A DNA stretch of 64,000 nucleotides from Desulfosporosinus meridiei DSM 13257 (GCF_000231385.2 NC_018515.1:3554501-3618500); one strand, 5' to 3'; shown: positions 1 through 9,394, numbered from the stretch's first letter. Notes: generated by a model from the sequence alone, not told the origin. A program made the numbers and translations.

Positions 1-1866
1 CTGTTCGTCTAGCATATCATTTTGTTTTCTCTTCTCGCCAAGTTTCCTTGTAAGGTCCGTCAAATGGCGATTTCCTTTACGTAATCGTAATGATATAATT
101 TTCTCTCGTACCTCCAGTTCTTCAAAAACAAACATTGATGGAACTTCTTTCCCCAGCGGCCTAATAGCTTCTCTTACCACCTCCGGCGCAGTAGTTATCT
201 GTTCGCAGTCTGAATAACCGAGAAAAGTTAGCAGCGAATAAATATTCTGCTCCTGTTTTCGAATTAAGTCTGAATCTATCTCCGCAAAGCCATTATATAT
301 TTCGAGCGTAACGAGGTCAGCAAACTGCTCTGGATTCAAACCTAGCGCTGCAATCTGTGTGAAGAACAATGCTGTAGTCTCTACAATTCTCTTATCCGTC
401 TCAAGCTCTTTATTCAATATTTCTTCCGCTGCTTTCAGGACATCTTTCAGGTCTTTACCCAGTCGGACCTGGCACGTTTTCCACAGCTGTTTTTCCTCTT
501 TTACCTGCTTCTCCATCGTCAGTTTTTTAGCATCATGGGCCTTAACGTAACTTTCAGCTTCCAAAGCAAGTTGTTCTGCCGGTTTAGATGCAAAAGGTTC
601 TTCAGCGCCGCACAATGGGCATTTTCTATTCTCCTTGCGGTAGTCATCAATTTGTGCTCGGACACCCACCAATCTTGAAAATGCAGTCAGCAACTCATCG
701 CCCTTTTTGGAGTCCTCAAAGGTGGATTCTGTCTTGCGCCAGGCGTCATTCAAGCGAAAATATTCTCCCCAGCGCGTCTGCCACTCGGCTGGCGTAAGTT
801 CAGCGTACCTCAGCTCTGAGGCAAATTTACCGGCCTGTTCCAAAGTTTGATAAGTTAGACCCTGGAGCTGTTCTGATATTTTCCTTCTCTGCTCCTCTAA
901 GGTACGCAGCGTATTTGGGTCGTACAGTTTATCTCTGATTGCTTGCTGAATATCTACTTTTTGTTCTTCAAACTGCTCCTTTACTGTCAGCCTGCGTCTC
1001 AACAGCATAAGCTCATTCAACCAGTTTGTGGCAGCATGATACCCTCCAGCAATTAGATCTTTAAGCTGTGTTTCCTGCTCCTCCAGGCTCAGCTGATCCA
1101 CATCCAGTCGTTCGCCCGGATAGCTGGCACGTTGTGCATAAACTGGAATCTGAGCAGCTTCTTTAAGGCTTTGCTGCTCCTGTTCCAACTGTGTAAGCCG
1201 ATCGTCGGGTGTTTTTTCGCTTTGTAAAGCTGTTACTTGATTTTCCAATTGTATTTGCAGTTGTTCCAGATTAGCAAGCACTTGCTTCGCTTCAGAATGT
1301 TCGAGTGTAAAATCCTCAAATTCCTCTGTCATATCCTTGCGGCTTTTACAGCGAAAATCTTCTGCTTTCTGTAAATCACAAATAAAATATTTATAAAAAA
1401 AATCTGTAAATGGTCTATCGCCGGAGTCAAACCACTTTGTAAACCATTGTTGTGCAATTTCCGCAGTCAATGTTTCTCCTGCCTGTGTAATGAATAAAGA
1501 CGTCTTCTCTGGGTCAAGCTCATAGTTTGTTGTACTACGCCGAAGAGTCGATTCCATACCATCTTCCTCGAAAGTCAGCTCAACCCAAGTTTCTTCCCTC
1601 TTTTTGCAGTTTTTGTTGCGCAGCAAGCCAAAACTGTGTGCTTTCAGCGCATCACCCTTGATGCGCATTTTATAAGGTTTATTTAAATGCTGCACATTAC
1701 CTGTTAAGCACCATTCTATTGCGTCAATAATGGAAGTTTTACCCTTGCCGTTACCTCCGAAAATCAACACTAATGGCGCAATTTCTGCATTCTCTGTGGC
1801 AAATATGAACTTCTTATCCTGATAAATTCGAAACATATGAATGTGAAGTGCCTTAATTCTTAGCAT
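1..1866 (-). CDS. Rad50/SMC-like ABC ATPase with zinc hook (ABC-3C type), C-terminus beyond window
   Basis: The frame stays open from an ATG at 1866 to the first base of the window (622 codons), so the C-terminal half with signature and Walker B motifs is missing. Walker A is GGNGKGKTS near residue 37. A long charged, Glu/Gln-rich stretch suited to coiled coil follows, interrupted at about residue 416 by CPLC, the zinc-hook motif of Rad50/SbcC proteins. The start overlaps the upstream gene by 14 bp, so the two are translationally coupled. With the two genes upstream it matches the ABC-three-component layout (ATPase, middle protein, nuclease effector) described as conflict systems. Fold and ATPase identity are clear; the defence role is inferred from context. 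Confidence 0.75.
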   Translation of the reverse strand, partial: MLRIKALHIHMFRIYQDKKFIFATENAEIAPLVLIFGGNGKGKTSIIDAIEWCLTGNVQHLNKPYKMRIKGDALKAHSFGLLRNKNCKKREETWVELTFEEDGMESTLRRSTTNYELDPEKTSLFITQAGETLTAEIAQQWFTKWFDSGDRPFTDFFYKYFICDLQKAEDFRCKSRKDMTEEFEDFTLEHSEAKQVLANLEQLQIQLENQVTALQSEKTPDDRLTQLEQEQQSLKEAAQIPVYAQRASYPGERLDVDQLSLEEQETQLKDLIAGGYHAATNWLNELMLLRRRLTVKEQFEEQKVDIQQAIRDKLYDPNTLRTLEEQRRKISEQLQGLTYQTLEQAGKFASELRYAELTPAEWQTRWGEYFRLNDAWRKTESTFEDSKKGDELLTAFSRLVGVRAQIDDYRKENRKCPLCGAEEPFASKPAEQLALEAESYVKAHDAKKLTMEKQVKEEKQLWKTCQVRLGKDLKDVLKAAEEILNKELETDKRIVETTALFFTQIAALGLNPEQFADLVTLEIYNGFAEIDSDLIRKQEQNIYSLLTFLGYSDCEQITTAPEVVREAIRPLGKEVPSMFVFEELEVREKIISLRLRKGNRHLTDLTRKLGEKRKQNDMLDEQ

Positions 1867-2515
1867 TGCCCAGCCACTCCTTTACTGCTGCCACTTCTTC
1901 CTCTGAAAATGCTTTTTCCGTTGTATACGTTTCGTAAAGACACATCACTTTATCGCGCCTGGGAAGTATCTGTTCAAGCTCAGATTCAGACTCCGATGCT
2001 GTAGTACCCTGTGTCAGCTGATCAAAATAGAAGGGCAACATTGAGAGGTCCGACTCGGTAACGTCACCATTTTCTATTGAGACAAACAGCTTGCGTGAAA
2101 TATTCGTACTCTTTTCCTCCGACATGGCAGCGGCACAGCGTGCTATCACAGGATCAGAAAGCAAGATCTGCATAACATTGTATTTTAGCAGATACTGTGA
2201 CTGCTGCTCGCGACCGGGTAAGCTACCGAAGTTTAAAAAGCTCAGAATCCGCTCGTCCCATTCTCTGCACAGAGCTTTTATTGCGTCTTCTTTCCAGCCG
2301 TCACTAACGTCTAACACTAGCAACAGTTCACATGGAACCCCTGATTCGTTGCATAACAGGTAAATTTCGCTCAATTCTTCCGGTACTGTCCCATCATCAT
2401 TGCAGAATTCCTCAATAATAAAGCTCTCAGGACCGTCAGTCTCCATCTGAAGCAGCGGTTGATACCCATTTTTAGCAAAATATGTGCGCCACGCCTCCTG
2501 ATACTGTTCACTCAT
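1853..2515 (-). CDS. Small middle component of a putative ABC-three-component defence system
   Basis: This 220-residue soluble acidic protein has no signal peptide, membrane segment or catalytic motif I recognise. Its ATG overlaps the stop of the nuclease gene (ATGA junction at 2512-2515), and its 3' end overlaps the ATPase start by 14 bp. Tight coupling on both sides implies the three proteins are made together and probably form one complex. The size and position between an effector nuclease and a hook ATPase fit the middle component of ABC-3C systems. That name is inferred from gene order, not from a motif. Confidence 0.55.
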   Translation of the reverse strand: MSEQYQEAWRTYFAKNGYQPLLQMETDGPESFIIEEFCNDDGTVPEELSEIYLLCNESGVPCELLLVLDVSDGWKEDAIKALCREWDERILSFLNFGSLPGREQQSQYLLKYNVMQILLSDPVIARCAAAMSEEKSTNISRKLFVSIENGDVTESDLSMLPFYFDQLTQGTTASESESELEQILPRRDKVMCLYETYTTEKAFSEEEVAAVKEWLGNAKN

Positions 2516-4008
2516 GATTTCCCTCCGTATTTACATTTTTTAGAGAAAATACTATCAGCGCAATTTTCATTTTTTGCCCATTCACCTTCATCAATGCCAA
2601 TGCATTCCATGCACTCTACTACAAACCGATCCGGTGAAATTGACGCTACGTCCAGTTCTTCCGGAGCAATGCGTGCAACATCGATCGAATAATCACCAAA
2701 TCCACGTGTATCAGCACTTCTGAGATACCACTTTTGTGGCCGTTCATTCCAAGCACGTACCCGCTTCTGCACATTTTGAATCTTTCTCCTTGGACTGTCC
2801 CCAATAGAACTCATGATGATACTACGCCTCGACCAGTCTTTATGATTTTGGAAAGAAAATGCGATATACTCTCCGATTCCAGGTAATAAGCACTCTTCAA
2901 ACGTTTCTTGTCTTAAGTTAAGTTTTATCTTCCAAATTTGATGATAGAAAGTTATAATTCTATCTTTGCAAATATATAGCGTATTACGTAGGTTCTGCGC
3001 TCTGTCACTTTCACTTGGCACTTTTGAATCAGTACTAACTGTATTCAACAATTGGACAACACCACAAGGTCTATCCAAATTATTCTTTACCCACTCGTTG
3101 GTAGAGACATACAAACGATTTAAACGTTTGTGGTTATCAGGTGATAATTGCTCATCGACAAGCTCACAGTATGCTTCATCCACAAAGCTTTGTATAACAA
3201 AATTAAATGACTGTTCAAAAGCCAGCGCTTGTCCTAATGCCGCGAAGAAATCTTCACGTATCACCTTGCGGTGCTTTAGCAGTTCCTGATTGTCTGCCGG
3301 CTGGTCAGGTTCATTATAGCGGTCTTGCACCAGCTTTGTTGCCAAGGCAATTAACAGGTCTTGCCGATTATCCGTATCCTCAACCGGGCAACAGTCTATT
3401 TTAATGAGAGTATCGAGTTTCTCTCCCAGTGCTTTCCGGTAACTACTGATGCTTTCCCCCACTTCTTCCATCTTATACACTCTAAGAAAGTCTCTCAGGT
3501 CTTCCAGTTCATAGAAAGATGCGAACAGATTGTTTTCCCGTTCTTTCTTGATACCTGTCTGAATACATTCTTTAACTTTCAACTTAATCTCAGCAGCAGT
3601 TCCCTGAAATCTCCTATGTCCCTCCGAAAGATTCAAATATTGCTTTGCAATCTCCTCATCTGGCTTAGTCGCTACATCTGCATGAAAGCTTAACACTGGA
3701 ATAATGTCCCCGCTATAGCCGTACTGACGTAACTTGATATATTGGTAATAAAGCTCCCGGGTAATTGCTTCAATATCCAAATTTGTCTTTGGTGTATATT
3801 TGGCTTGAATAATGCGGACACCATTGTTAGTTACTGCGCAAACATCTTCGATATATTCAGAGCAAACATACTCTGTTTCTTCTTTAATCAACTCTTCAAC
3901 AGCAAGTAAATCCTGAAACAAAAAACCACGAACCCCTGGCGCAGCATCTCTCCTGTTTTCACCAATATGCATATCTGGCAGATAAATTTCTGCGTCTTCA
4001 GTTACCAA
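2512..4008 (-). CDS. Cap4/DUF4297-type dsDNA nuclease effector (ABC-3C effector)
   Basis: The N-terminus (about residues 25-75) has the pattern of the DUF4297/Cap4 restriction-like nuclease fold: GFLFQDLLAVEELI, then SEYIEDV (acidic metal ligand) and RIIQAKYTP (the Q-x-K catalytic strand). The rest, about 400 residues, is helical and shows no known motif; in ABC-3C effectors this part docks onto the partners. The start used is TTG at 4008 behind a GA-rich stretch; an ATG about 12 codons in is an alternative that keeps the nuclease domain. It is the first gene of the coupled trio. Nuclease class is fairly sure; target and trigger are unknown. Confidence 0.65.
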   Translation of the reverse strand: MVTEDAEIYLPDMHIGENRRDAAPGVRGFLFQDLLAVEELIKEETEYVCSEYIEDVCAVTNNGVRIIQAKYTPKTNLDIEAITRELYYQYIKLRQYGYSGDIIPVLSFHADVATKPDEEIAKQYLNLSEGHRRFQGTAAEIKLKVKECIQTGIKKERENNLFASFYELEDLRDFLRVYKMEEVGESISSYRKALGEKLDTLIKIDCCPVEDTDNRQDLLIALATKLVQDRYNEPDQPADNQELLKHRKVIREDFFAALGQALAFEQSFNFVIQSFVDEAYCELVDEQLSPDNHKRLNRLYVSTNEWVKNNLDRPCGVVQLLNTVSTDSKVPSESDRAQNLRNTLYICKDRIITFYHQIWKIKLNLRQETFEECLLPGIGEYIAFSFQNHKDWSRRSIIMSSIGDSPRRKIQNVQKRVRAWNERPQKWYLRSADTRGFGDYSIDVARIAPEELDVASISPDRFVVECMECIGIDEGEWAKNENCADSIFSKKCKYGGKS

Positions 4009-4069
4009 ATCTCTCTCACTTCTTTTCTACATATTCATTATTAAAAAGCTAAAAGTCTTCTTTAAGCAT

Positions 4070-6328
4070 CTAAACCCGCTTCCTATAATACTCCTCCAAC
4101 TTCTCATCACACCGCCCAACAATCCATTCCTTCTCCTCCTGAGTCATCCTCTTCCAAACATGCCGATTAAATTCCACATACTCAATATCCCGGCACCGAC
4201 TCATAAACCGCATATCCTCAAACCGCTTAAAGGGATTGCTAAAGATATTTCTCTCAACATCCTTTCGGGTATATCCGTCTTTGCAATACAGACTGGATTT
4301 CTTCTCAACCACCAGCCCGCTCTCTTTTCTGACCCAATAGAAATCCATGAAGTAATTAACCATGTCCTCGACCCGAACTCTTCCGCTTTCGTCAACATTC
4401 TCAAGCATGGCTTTGAGCAGTACCGGCTTATAGGAAAAACTCATATCCATAGTCATGACCATATCCATAAACTTATCTTTCATATTGGCAGGATTAATCA
4501 GCTCCCAGCCGTATTGTTTAGCATAGCTCTCCACAGTCGCTTCCTTAAAATACTTAAAGCTCCTTTTATCCCCGAAGGGTACCTCTAAATCAGGGGTTAT
4601 CTTGCCTTCACGCAGATACCGTTCAATGGTTTCTGTTTGCACATCAACCATTCTCACGAACTCCAGCTGAGATATCATCCCTTTCACTTCATCCTGCCAG
4701 TTAAAGAGATCAATCAGCTCATAATCTGCAGCATTCACTGGGAAATCCAGAAAGACAGACGGTTTTTCTCCTCTGGCGATTAAATCCCTGTCCATTTCAA
4801 ACTGTTTCTGGGAAGCGACAACGTACTCTCCCGCCCTATATTCCTTCAGGTTAAACATTCGATGCAAGGAGTAGGGCATGTTGAACAATCCGGCATTATC
4901 AATAAAATCAAAAACCATCAGGTAGTCCTTACCCGCACACTTGCGCATCCCACGGCCCAGCTGCTGAACATAAAGTGTCTTGGAAAGCGTTGGCCTGGCC
5001 ATGAACAACACTTCCGTTTTCGGACTGTCCCAACCCTCGTTTAAGAGATCACAGGCACATAAGACTTGGATGTTTCCATCTTCATAACGATCTAAAATCC
5101 TTGCCCTTTCTTTTGATTTCATAGAGCCGGAAACAGCTTCGCAATGAATTCCCATTTCCTTAAACAAGGCAGAAATCTCCTGCGCATGCTGTACGGAGGC
5201 ACAGAATACCACGGTTTTCTTATCCCCAACATAATTCAGATAGGTTTCTGCAATGAGCTTATTTCTTTCCGGCACAAAGAGTTTACTTTCTAAGTCCTGA
5301 GCGTAATATTTAATGCCATTGATTCTCACCGTGGAAAGATCCACATTGGTCTTGACCCGGATACACCTGATGGGAACAAGTTCCCCTAATTCCACGGCTT
5401 GCTGCAAATCCAGTTTATGGGCCACATTTTTAAAGTCCTCCAGGATGCTCTCGCCATCGGCTCTGTCCGGGGTAGCCGTAAGCCCCAGAGTAAATTCAGG
5501 CTTGAAATAACTCAAAACCTTCCTATAAGTATCTGCCGTTCCATGATGGCATTCATCGACGATGATATAGCCAAAGTCATCGGGTTTGAACCCTTCCAGA
5601 TTTCTGGCAACACTCTGAATACTGCTGCAGATAACATAAGCGTCTTTAGCTTTTTCTTCGGCAACATAGAGACCTGTCTCCGCCTGATCCCAAAGTTCTT
5701 CAAAGGTGCCTTTAGCCTGGGTTATTAGTTCTTTGGTATGAGCCAGAAACAGGGTTCGTTTCCCCAGACGTTTGGCGTCACTGACTGCGGTCACAGTTTT
5801 TCCCGTGCCGGTAGCATGATAAAGCAGAGCGATACTCTCCCCTTGATCACGCATGGTCTCTAGGCTGTCTAAAGCAGCTTGTTGATGTTCCCGCAGTTCA
5901 ATCACCTTGCCCTTCTGCTTAGGCAGATAATCCTCTAGCATTCTGAAGGCAGGCATTTCTCCCACAAAAATCCGCAGTTCGTCCTTGACCTTTTCAGGTT
6001 GGTGCTTCAATTGATTGTATACCCAGCGATAAATCTTCCAGTTATGATAGATCAGGCTGTTTTGCTTGGCAAGGTCATCATAATATTTATTAGAAGAAAC
6101 CTTATTGGGGTTATGATAGGTTTCACCATCAATCTCGATGGCAATTTTTAAGTCTTCACTTTTCAGCGCAAAATCTATGGAGCGTCTATTGCCATAAATA
6201 TCGGTGACCGGATACTGAAGAAAGAGATACTCAGCTTGATCCGGACCAAAGGTATCACAGAACAGCTCGACGAAGAGATCTTCAGCGACACTGCCCAAAC
6301 TGCCCTTCTGCTTAATCTTTTCTGTCAA
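4070..6328 (-). CDS. DEAD/DEAH-type superfamily 2 helicase with N-terminal nuclease-like domain
   Basis: The 752-residue protein begins with a nuclease-like module (about residues 10-125) in which AIEIDGETYH and a following KIYRW resemble the DUF559/Vsr-type endonuclease core. An SF2 motor follows: Walker A ATGTGKT (about 172), DECHH box (about 260), TATPDR, and a C-terminal helicase lobe ending in QLGRGMRK. The final 270 residues are unassigned. This is the general build of type I restriction R-subunits and ResIII-like defence helicases, but no methylase or specificity subunit is nearby. The start is TTG, 15 bp after the DUF429 gene. A gap of about 60 bp separates it from the ABC-3C trio; all read leftward, so a shared defence transcript is plausible. 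Confidence 0.75.
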   Translation of the reverse strand: MTEKIKQKGSLGSVAEDLFVELFCDTFGPDQAEYLFLQYPVTDIYGNRRSIDFALKSEDLKIAIEIDGETYHNPNKVSSNKYYDDLAKQNSLIYHNWKIYRWVYNQLKHQPEKVKDELRIFVGEMPAFRMLEDYLPKQKGKVIELREHQQAALDSLETMRDQGESIALLYHATGTGKTVTAVSDAKRLGKRTLFLAHTKELITQAKGTFEELWDQAETGLYVAEEKAKDAYVICSSIQSVARNLEGFKPDDFGYIIVDECHHGTADTYRKVLSYFKPEFTLGLTATPDRADGESILEDFKNVAHKLDLQQAVELGELVPIRCIRVKTNVDLSTVRINGIKYYAQDLESKLFVPERNKLIAETYLNYVGDKKTVVFCASVQHAQEISALFKEMGIHCEAVSGSMKSKERARILDRYEDGNIQVLCACDLLNEGWDSPKTEVLFMARPTLSKTLYVQQLGRGMRKCAGKDYLMVFDFIDNAGLFNMPYSLHRMFNLKEYRAGEYVVASQKQFEMDRDLIARGEKPSVFLDFPVNAADYELIDLFNWQDEVKGMISQLEFVRMVDVQTETIERYLREGKITPDLEVPFGDKRSFKYFKEATVESYAKQYGWELINPANMKDKFMDMVMTMDMSFSYKPVLLKAMLENVDESGRVRVEDMVNYFMDFYWVRKESGLVVEKKSSLYCKDGYTRKDVERNIFSNPFKRFEDMRFMSRCRDIEYVEFNRHVWKRMTQEEKEWIVGRCDEKLEEYYRKRV

Positions 6329-6342
6329 TTCCCTTCAACCCC

Positions 6343-7428
6343 TCAACTGTCGCTTACTTCTTTAAGCAGGAGCTTATCCCGGAAAGCGCCTCTCTCCTCG
6401 ACCTTTTGCTTTCTGATATCCTTGAATTCCTGCCGAGAGACCCCTTTATAATCCAAGATGGCGTAGACCACTTCCACTAAATCCGCCAGTTCTTCAACCT
6501 TCTGGCTGTCCAGATACTCCAGAAGCTCTTCCCCTAACTTGGCGTTTAATAAGCCCAGGTACACTGGGCCTGAAACCTTTTCAATAATAGCTTTCTTACC
6601 GCTGTCTTCGATGATCTGGGGGATCTTGTCGCGAATCAGTTTATTGTAGACTTTTACCTTCTCTGATTTGCCATCACGGACTTCATTCTCATCTATTATT
6701 GGAATAGTAATGAACCCATCCTGATCATCACCGAAAACCTTCCCCTGATTATTGGCCAGCCAATAGGCAGCATAGGAGCATAAAAAAGCATCCAGCTTGT
6801 CCTCAAGGTTCTTAAACCCCTTCTTAGACATAGCTTGAATGCTCAATGAATGATTGAAGAAATCTTCTATATTATAGACGGGGGGATTGAAATCACTTAA
6901 CCTCTTTAAAAGGTTAACCATCCGACCCATCTCCGTTTTAGTTGTTTCAAATTTGATCTTATGTTTGATTTTATATTTAACAGGAAAGGCATCGGGAAAA
7001 AGGCCTAAAGTTATTCCCGTGGGAAAGGTTTCGATAATCACGTGCTTCTTATTGGTTAAGTCACCTGTGAGAGCAAAAGCCGGCATCCGCTTTTGAATGG
7101 CTTTGACGACCTCTTCTCCTCTGACTACTCCGAAGTGGTTGAGCATAAAGCTTTTACTGCAGGTGAAAACAGACAGATTTTTACCATGAATTTTCTCTCT
7201 CATAATAGCTCCGTCACAGTATCTGGAACCTGTTTCGTTATTCACGATTAAAGGAGCATCAATCCCTACGATGGCTCCTTCTTGAGCATGTTCTGCAACG
7301 ATGTCCGCTATCATTTCGTCGCTGAAAACCTGGGACTCAAAATAGACGATTTCCCCATTGTCAGCGATCACACAAATTCCCGATTCATTGGCATAGGTCC
7401 ATGCTAAGTCGATTCCGATGTAACGCAT
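6343..7428 (-). CDS. DUF429 (RNase H-fold) protein fused to MazG-like NTP pyrophosphohydrolase
   Basis: Residues 1-250 match the DUF429 family: an N-terminal IGIDLAW with a metal-binding Asp, then VGIDAPL and IETFPTG, as in RNase H-like nucleases. Residues about 262-361 form a separate MazG-like domain starting NKLIRDKIP, with KLGEELLEYL and EELADLVEV supplying the EExxE/ExxD metal-binding pattern of phosphoribosyl-ATP pyrophosphatase-like enzymes. A predicted nuclease joined to a nucleotide hydrolase suggests a nucleic-acid or nucleotide-signal role. It is the most upstream gene of the leftward defence-like block. Domains are clear; the function of the fusion is unknown. Confidence 0.75.
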   Translation of the reverse strand: MRYIGIDLAWTYANESGICVIADNGEIVYFESQVFSDEMIADIVAEHAQEGAIVGIDAPLIVNNETGSRYCDGAIMREKIHGKNLSVFTCSKSFMLNHFGVVRGEEVVKAIQKRMPAFALTGDLTNKKHVIIETFPTGITLGLFPDAFPVKYKIKHKIKFETTKTEMGRMVNLLKRLSDFNPPVYNIEDFFNHSLSIQAMSKKGFKNLEDKLDAFLCSYAAYWLANNQGKVFGDDQDGFITIPIIDENEVRDGKSEKVKVYNKLIRDKIPQIIEDSGKKAIIEKVSGPVYLGLLNAKLGEELLEYLDSQKVEELADLVEVVYAILDYKGVSRQEFKDIRKQKVEERGAFRDKLLLKEVSDS

Positions 7429-7574
7429 TTATTTAACCCCCAAAGTCTTTGGCTTTAAGTCAATTTTCAAGCGAACAGTCTTTTGGACATCATTTGACGT
7501 ATAGTTTCTTTTTCGCCGAACTTCCTGCTTTTCCTTCCACCAATCACCAAATATTTTAAAAACTATGCTAAGGA

Positions 7575-7604
7575 GCGCCAGTCAGTCTTAAATCTGATTG
7601 GCGC
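7575..7604. terminator. Hairpin repeat, copy 1 (terminator-like)
   Basis: Arms GCGCCAGTCAG and CTGATTGGCGC pair around an 8-base loop. The same hairpin, with small changes, recurs at 53364-53405. No long T-run follows here. It sits in the 361-bp gap (7429-7789) that otherwise shows no gene. Confidence 0.5.
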
Positions 7605-7654
7605 CCTTCAGAACTTTTGGCATCTATATTCACCTAACTTTCCAAACTAAAATA

Positions 7655-7697
7655 AAGCAAAGGGACTCGAACCCTCGTAGTTTGAGTCTTTTTGCTT
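7655..7697. other. Imperfect palindrome with a tRNA T-arm-like core
   Basis: A left arm beginning AAGCAAAGGGACTC pairs imperfectly with a right arm ending GAGTCTTTTTGCTT. On the minus strand it contains GAGGGTTCGAGTCCC, which resembles a tRNA T-stem-loop, but no acceptor, D or anticodon arm can be built. It could be a terminator for the flanking leftward genes or the remains of an integration site in a tRNA 3' end. Confidence 0.3.
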
Positions 7698-7789
7698 CTA
7701 TCATTTTTATGCTACATTAAGAATTGGCTATTTGTATAACCAATTCTTAATTGTTAAAGAAATGAATCGACACCTGCTCATAGCACCAT

Positions 7790-8578
7790 CTATAAAAATA
7801 GCGGTATTAAAAAGGTTAACAATATGTAAAGCATTCCTGCCATTGCTACAAACAAAACTAACGGGATTTTTCTGCCTGCAAAACTATTAGTTAATGCCCC
7901 TTTCTTTGGACATACAACAATGCATTTTTGGCAGTTAAAACATTCAGCCGATATTACCTTCTTCATTTTATGCACCTCTAGATTTGAGGGACATTTCTTT
8001 GTACATAACGTGCAATTGATGCACTTATCTTCGCATCGGACGATACCACTGGGGCTAAACCGACCTGCAACTCCGGCGATAGCGCCCTGTATGCAGATAT
8101 ATTTGCAGAAGAAATAATCAATAAAAAATGAGCCAATAATTGTTACAAACATCAACATAATACTTATCCAGGCTAATCCAGGCAATATTATGCTATATTG
8201 CTCAAACACATCGTCAACACTGACTTGTAGCAGAAACTTGCCGCTTGCAATGGATAATGCTACAAAACCTGTAAGTATGATGTATTTCACTGCTCTAAGA
8301 TATTTATCGAGTGTTGCAGGAACTGTGAACCTTTTTTTTAAAAGCTTGAATCCTATATATCCAACAATTCTTTGCAGCGCCCCCACCATGCACAAAAAAC
8401 CACAAAAGCTTCTTTTGAAGATAATGGCAAACAAAATAAATACTATTAGAGCTGCCATAATGCTAAGTTGAACTGCATTTTCGAAAATCGCCTCAATAAG
8501 GGAACTAAAAACAACCGAGAACATTATTAGAAAAAAAGGAATGGTCGTTTTTGCTAATTTCTTAGTATTAATATTCAT
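7790..8578 (-). CDS. Membrane-bound 4Fe-4S ferredoxin-type protein (NapH/NosR C-terminal-like)
   Basis: The protein has 262 residues and about five hydrophobic spans. The NapH-like membrane cysteine motif CGFLC (about residue 60) and a second, CKYIC, precede two ferredoxin clusters near the C-terminus: CINCTLCTKKCP and CFNCQKCIVVCP. A last membrane span ends the protein. Such proteins pass electrons from the quinone pool or a membrane donor to periplasmic or cytoplasmic partners. It stands alone, so the partner is unknown; it resembles the C-terminal half of NosR and could help the nos system more than 20 kb away, which is conjecture. The start is an ATG behind GGAGGTCATG-like sequence. Confidence 0.8.
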   Translation of the reverse strand: MNINTKKLAKTTIPFFLIMFSVVFSSLIEAIFENAVQLSIMAALIVFILFAIIFKRSFCGFLCMVGALQRIVGYIGFKLLKKRFTVPATLDKYLRAVKYIILTGFVALSIASGKFLLQVSVDDVFEQYSIILPGLAWISIMLMFVTIIGSFFIDYFFCKYICIQGAIAGVAGRFSPSGIVRCEDKCINCTLCTKKCPSNLEVHKMKKVISAECFNCQKCIVVCPKKGALTNSFAGRKIPLVLFVAMAGMLYILLTFLIPLFL

Positions 8579-8702
8579 TACATGACCTCCGTATAATTGG
8601 TTTGGTTTACATACCGATTTCAGTATAGTTGTTGCAAATTAATGTTATATAAAAAAAAGATTAGAATATCAAAAGAGTTTTTTAATCATTTATTAATCTT
8701 TC

Positions 8703-8936
8703 TCCAACGATCACACTGTCCGGCAAGAAGGAAGTCGTAAACCTGCAGATAGGAGAAAACGAAAGCGGCAAATACTGGTTTGGAATTCTGAACGATCTGA
8801 AGAACCGGGGAGTTAAGGATATCATCTGATCTGTGCAGACGGGCTTACAGGGATAAAAGAAGCTATTTCGGCGGCTTTTCCTAATACGGAATACCAGCGC
8901 TGCATTGTACATTAAGGTAAGGAATACGCTTAAATG
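8703..8936 (+). pseudogene. IS256-family (Mutator-type) transposase relic
   Basis: Reading rightward, fragments in shifted frames give YWFGILNDLKNRGVKDI, then ICADGLTGIKEAISAAF, then QRCIVH followed by VRNTLK. These are the central catalytic blocks of IS256-type transposases, including the DGLTG Asp. At least two frameshifts and stops break it, and neither terminus nor inverted repeats are visible. Confidence 0.75.
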
Positions 8937-8939
8937 TCT

Positions 8940-9003
8940 CATCAGATCATTAGAAAATAAACATGGCCCAGAAACGACAACATTGTCATTCTAGGCCATG
9001 CTT
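8940..9003. repeat. 64-bp hairpin repeat, copy 1
   Basis: The segment starting CATCAGATCATTAGAAAATA is repeated at 13588-13652 with about 90 percent identity. Its second half folds as a hairpin around an inner ACAACATTGT palindrome. Here it abuts the IS256 relic on one side and the HIT relic on the other; in the other copy it supplies the stop codon of a small gene. Confidence 0.6.
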
Positions 9004-9394
9004 TACTTCTCCCCATCCCCGGCATATGGAACAATACTCTTCTTAACATTCCGGACTCCGCCCAGGGGGTTTGTGACATCCCCCTCATAACGGGGAATAA
9101 CATGAATATGCGCGTGAAAAACGCTCTGCCCGGCAGCTGCTCCTACATTAACCCCCACATTGTAAGCGATGGGATGGAAGCGGCTGTCTAACAAATCTTT
9201 TACTTCCTGAACTAATCTCCAGGTGCCCAGAACTTCTTCTTCGGTTAGGTCAAAGAAGCTTGCTACATGCCTCTTGGGAATAATCAGAACATGTCCTTCA
9301 TTGACCGGGAACTTATCAAAAAAGGCCAGGGCCAGATCGTTCTGGACAAGGATAGCTATCTCTGGGAGCTTACAAAAAATACATTCATTTACTT
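9003..9394 (-). pseudogene. HIT-family (histidine triad) hydrolase, start lost
   Basis: The frame from CIFCKLPE at the right end to the stop at 9003 reads as a complete HIT protein, with HAHIHVIPRYEGD as the histidine triad. The frame has no ATG, GTG or TTG ahead of its first cysteines, only a stop (TAG) 10 codons up; the nearby ATG is one base out of frame. So the gene is either dead at its start or needs frameshifting from an upstream ORF. Pieces of the same gene recur at 12470, 22301, 25563 and 46370. Confidence 0.65.

Noticed and set aside
4160-5728. Plus-strand ORFs inside the helicase gene
   Set aside because: All are antisense to a gene with clear SF2 motifs, and none shows family sequence.
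7655-7697. Complete tRNA gene
   Set aside because: Only a T-arm-like stem can be formed; acceptor, D and anticodon arms are missing.
8703-8936. Active IS256 element
   Set aside because: Only the middle of the transposase is present, with stops and frameshifts, and no terminal inverted repeats.
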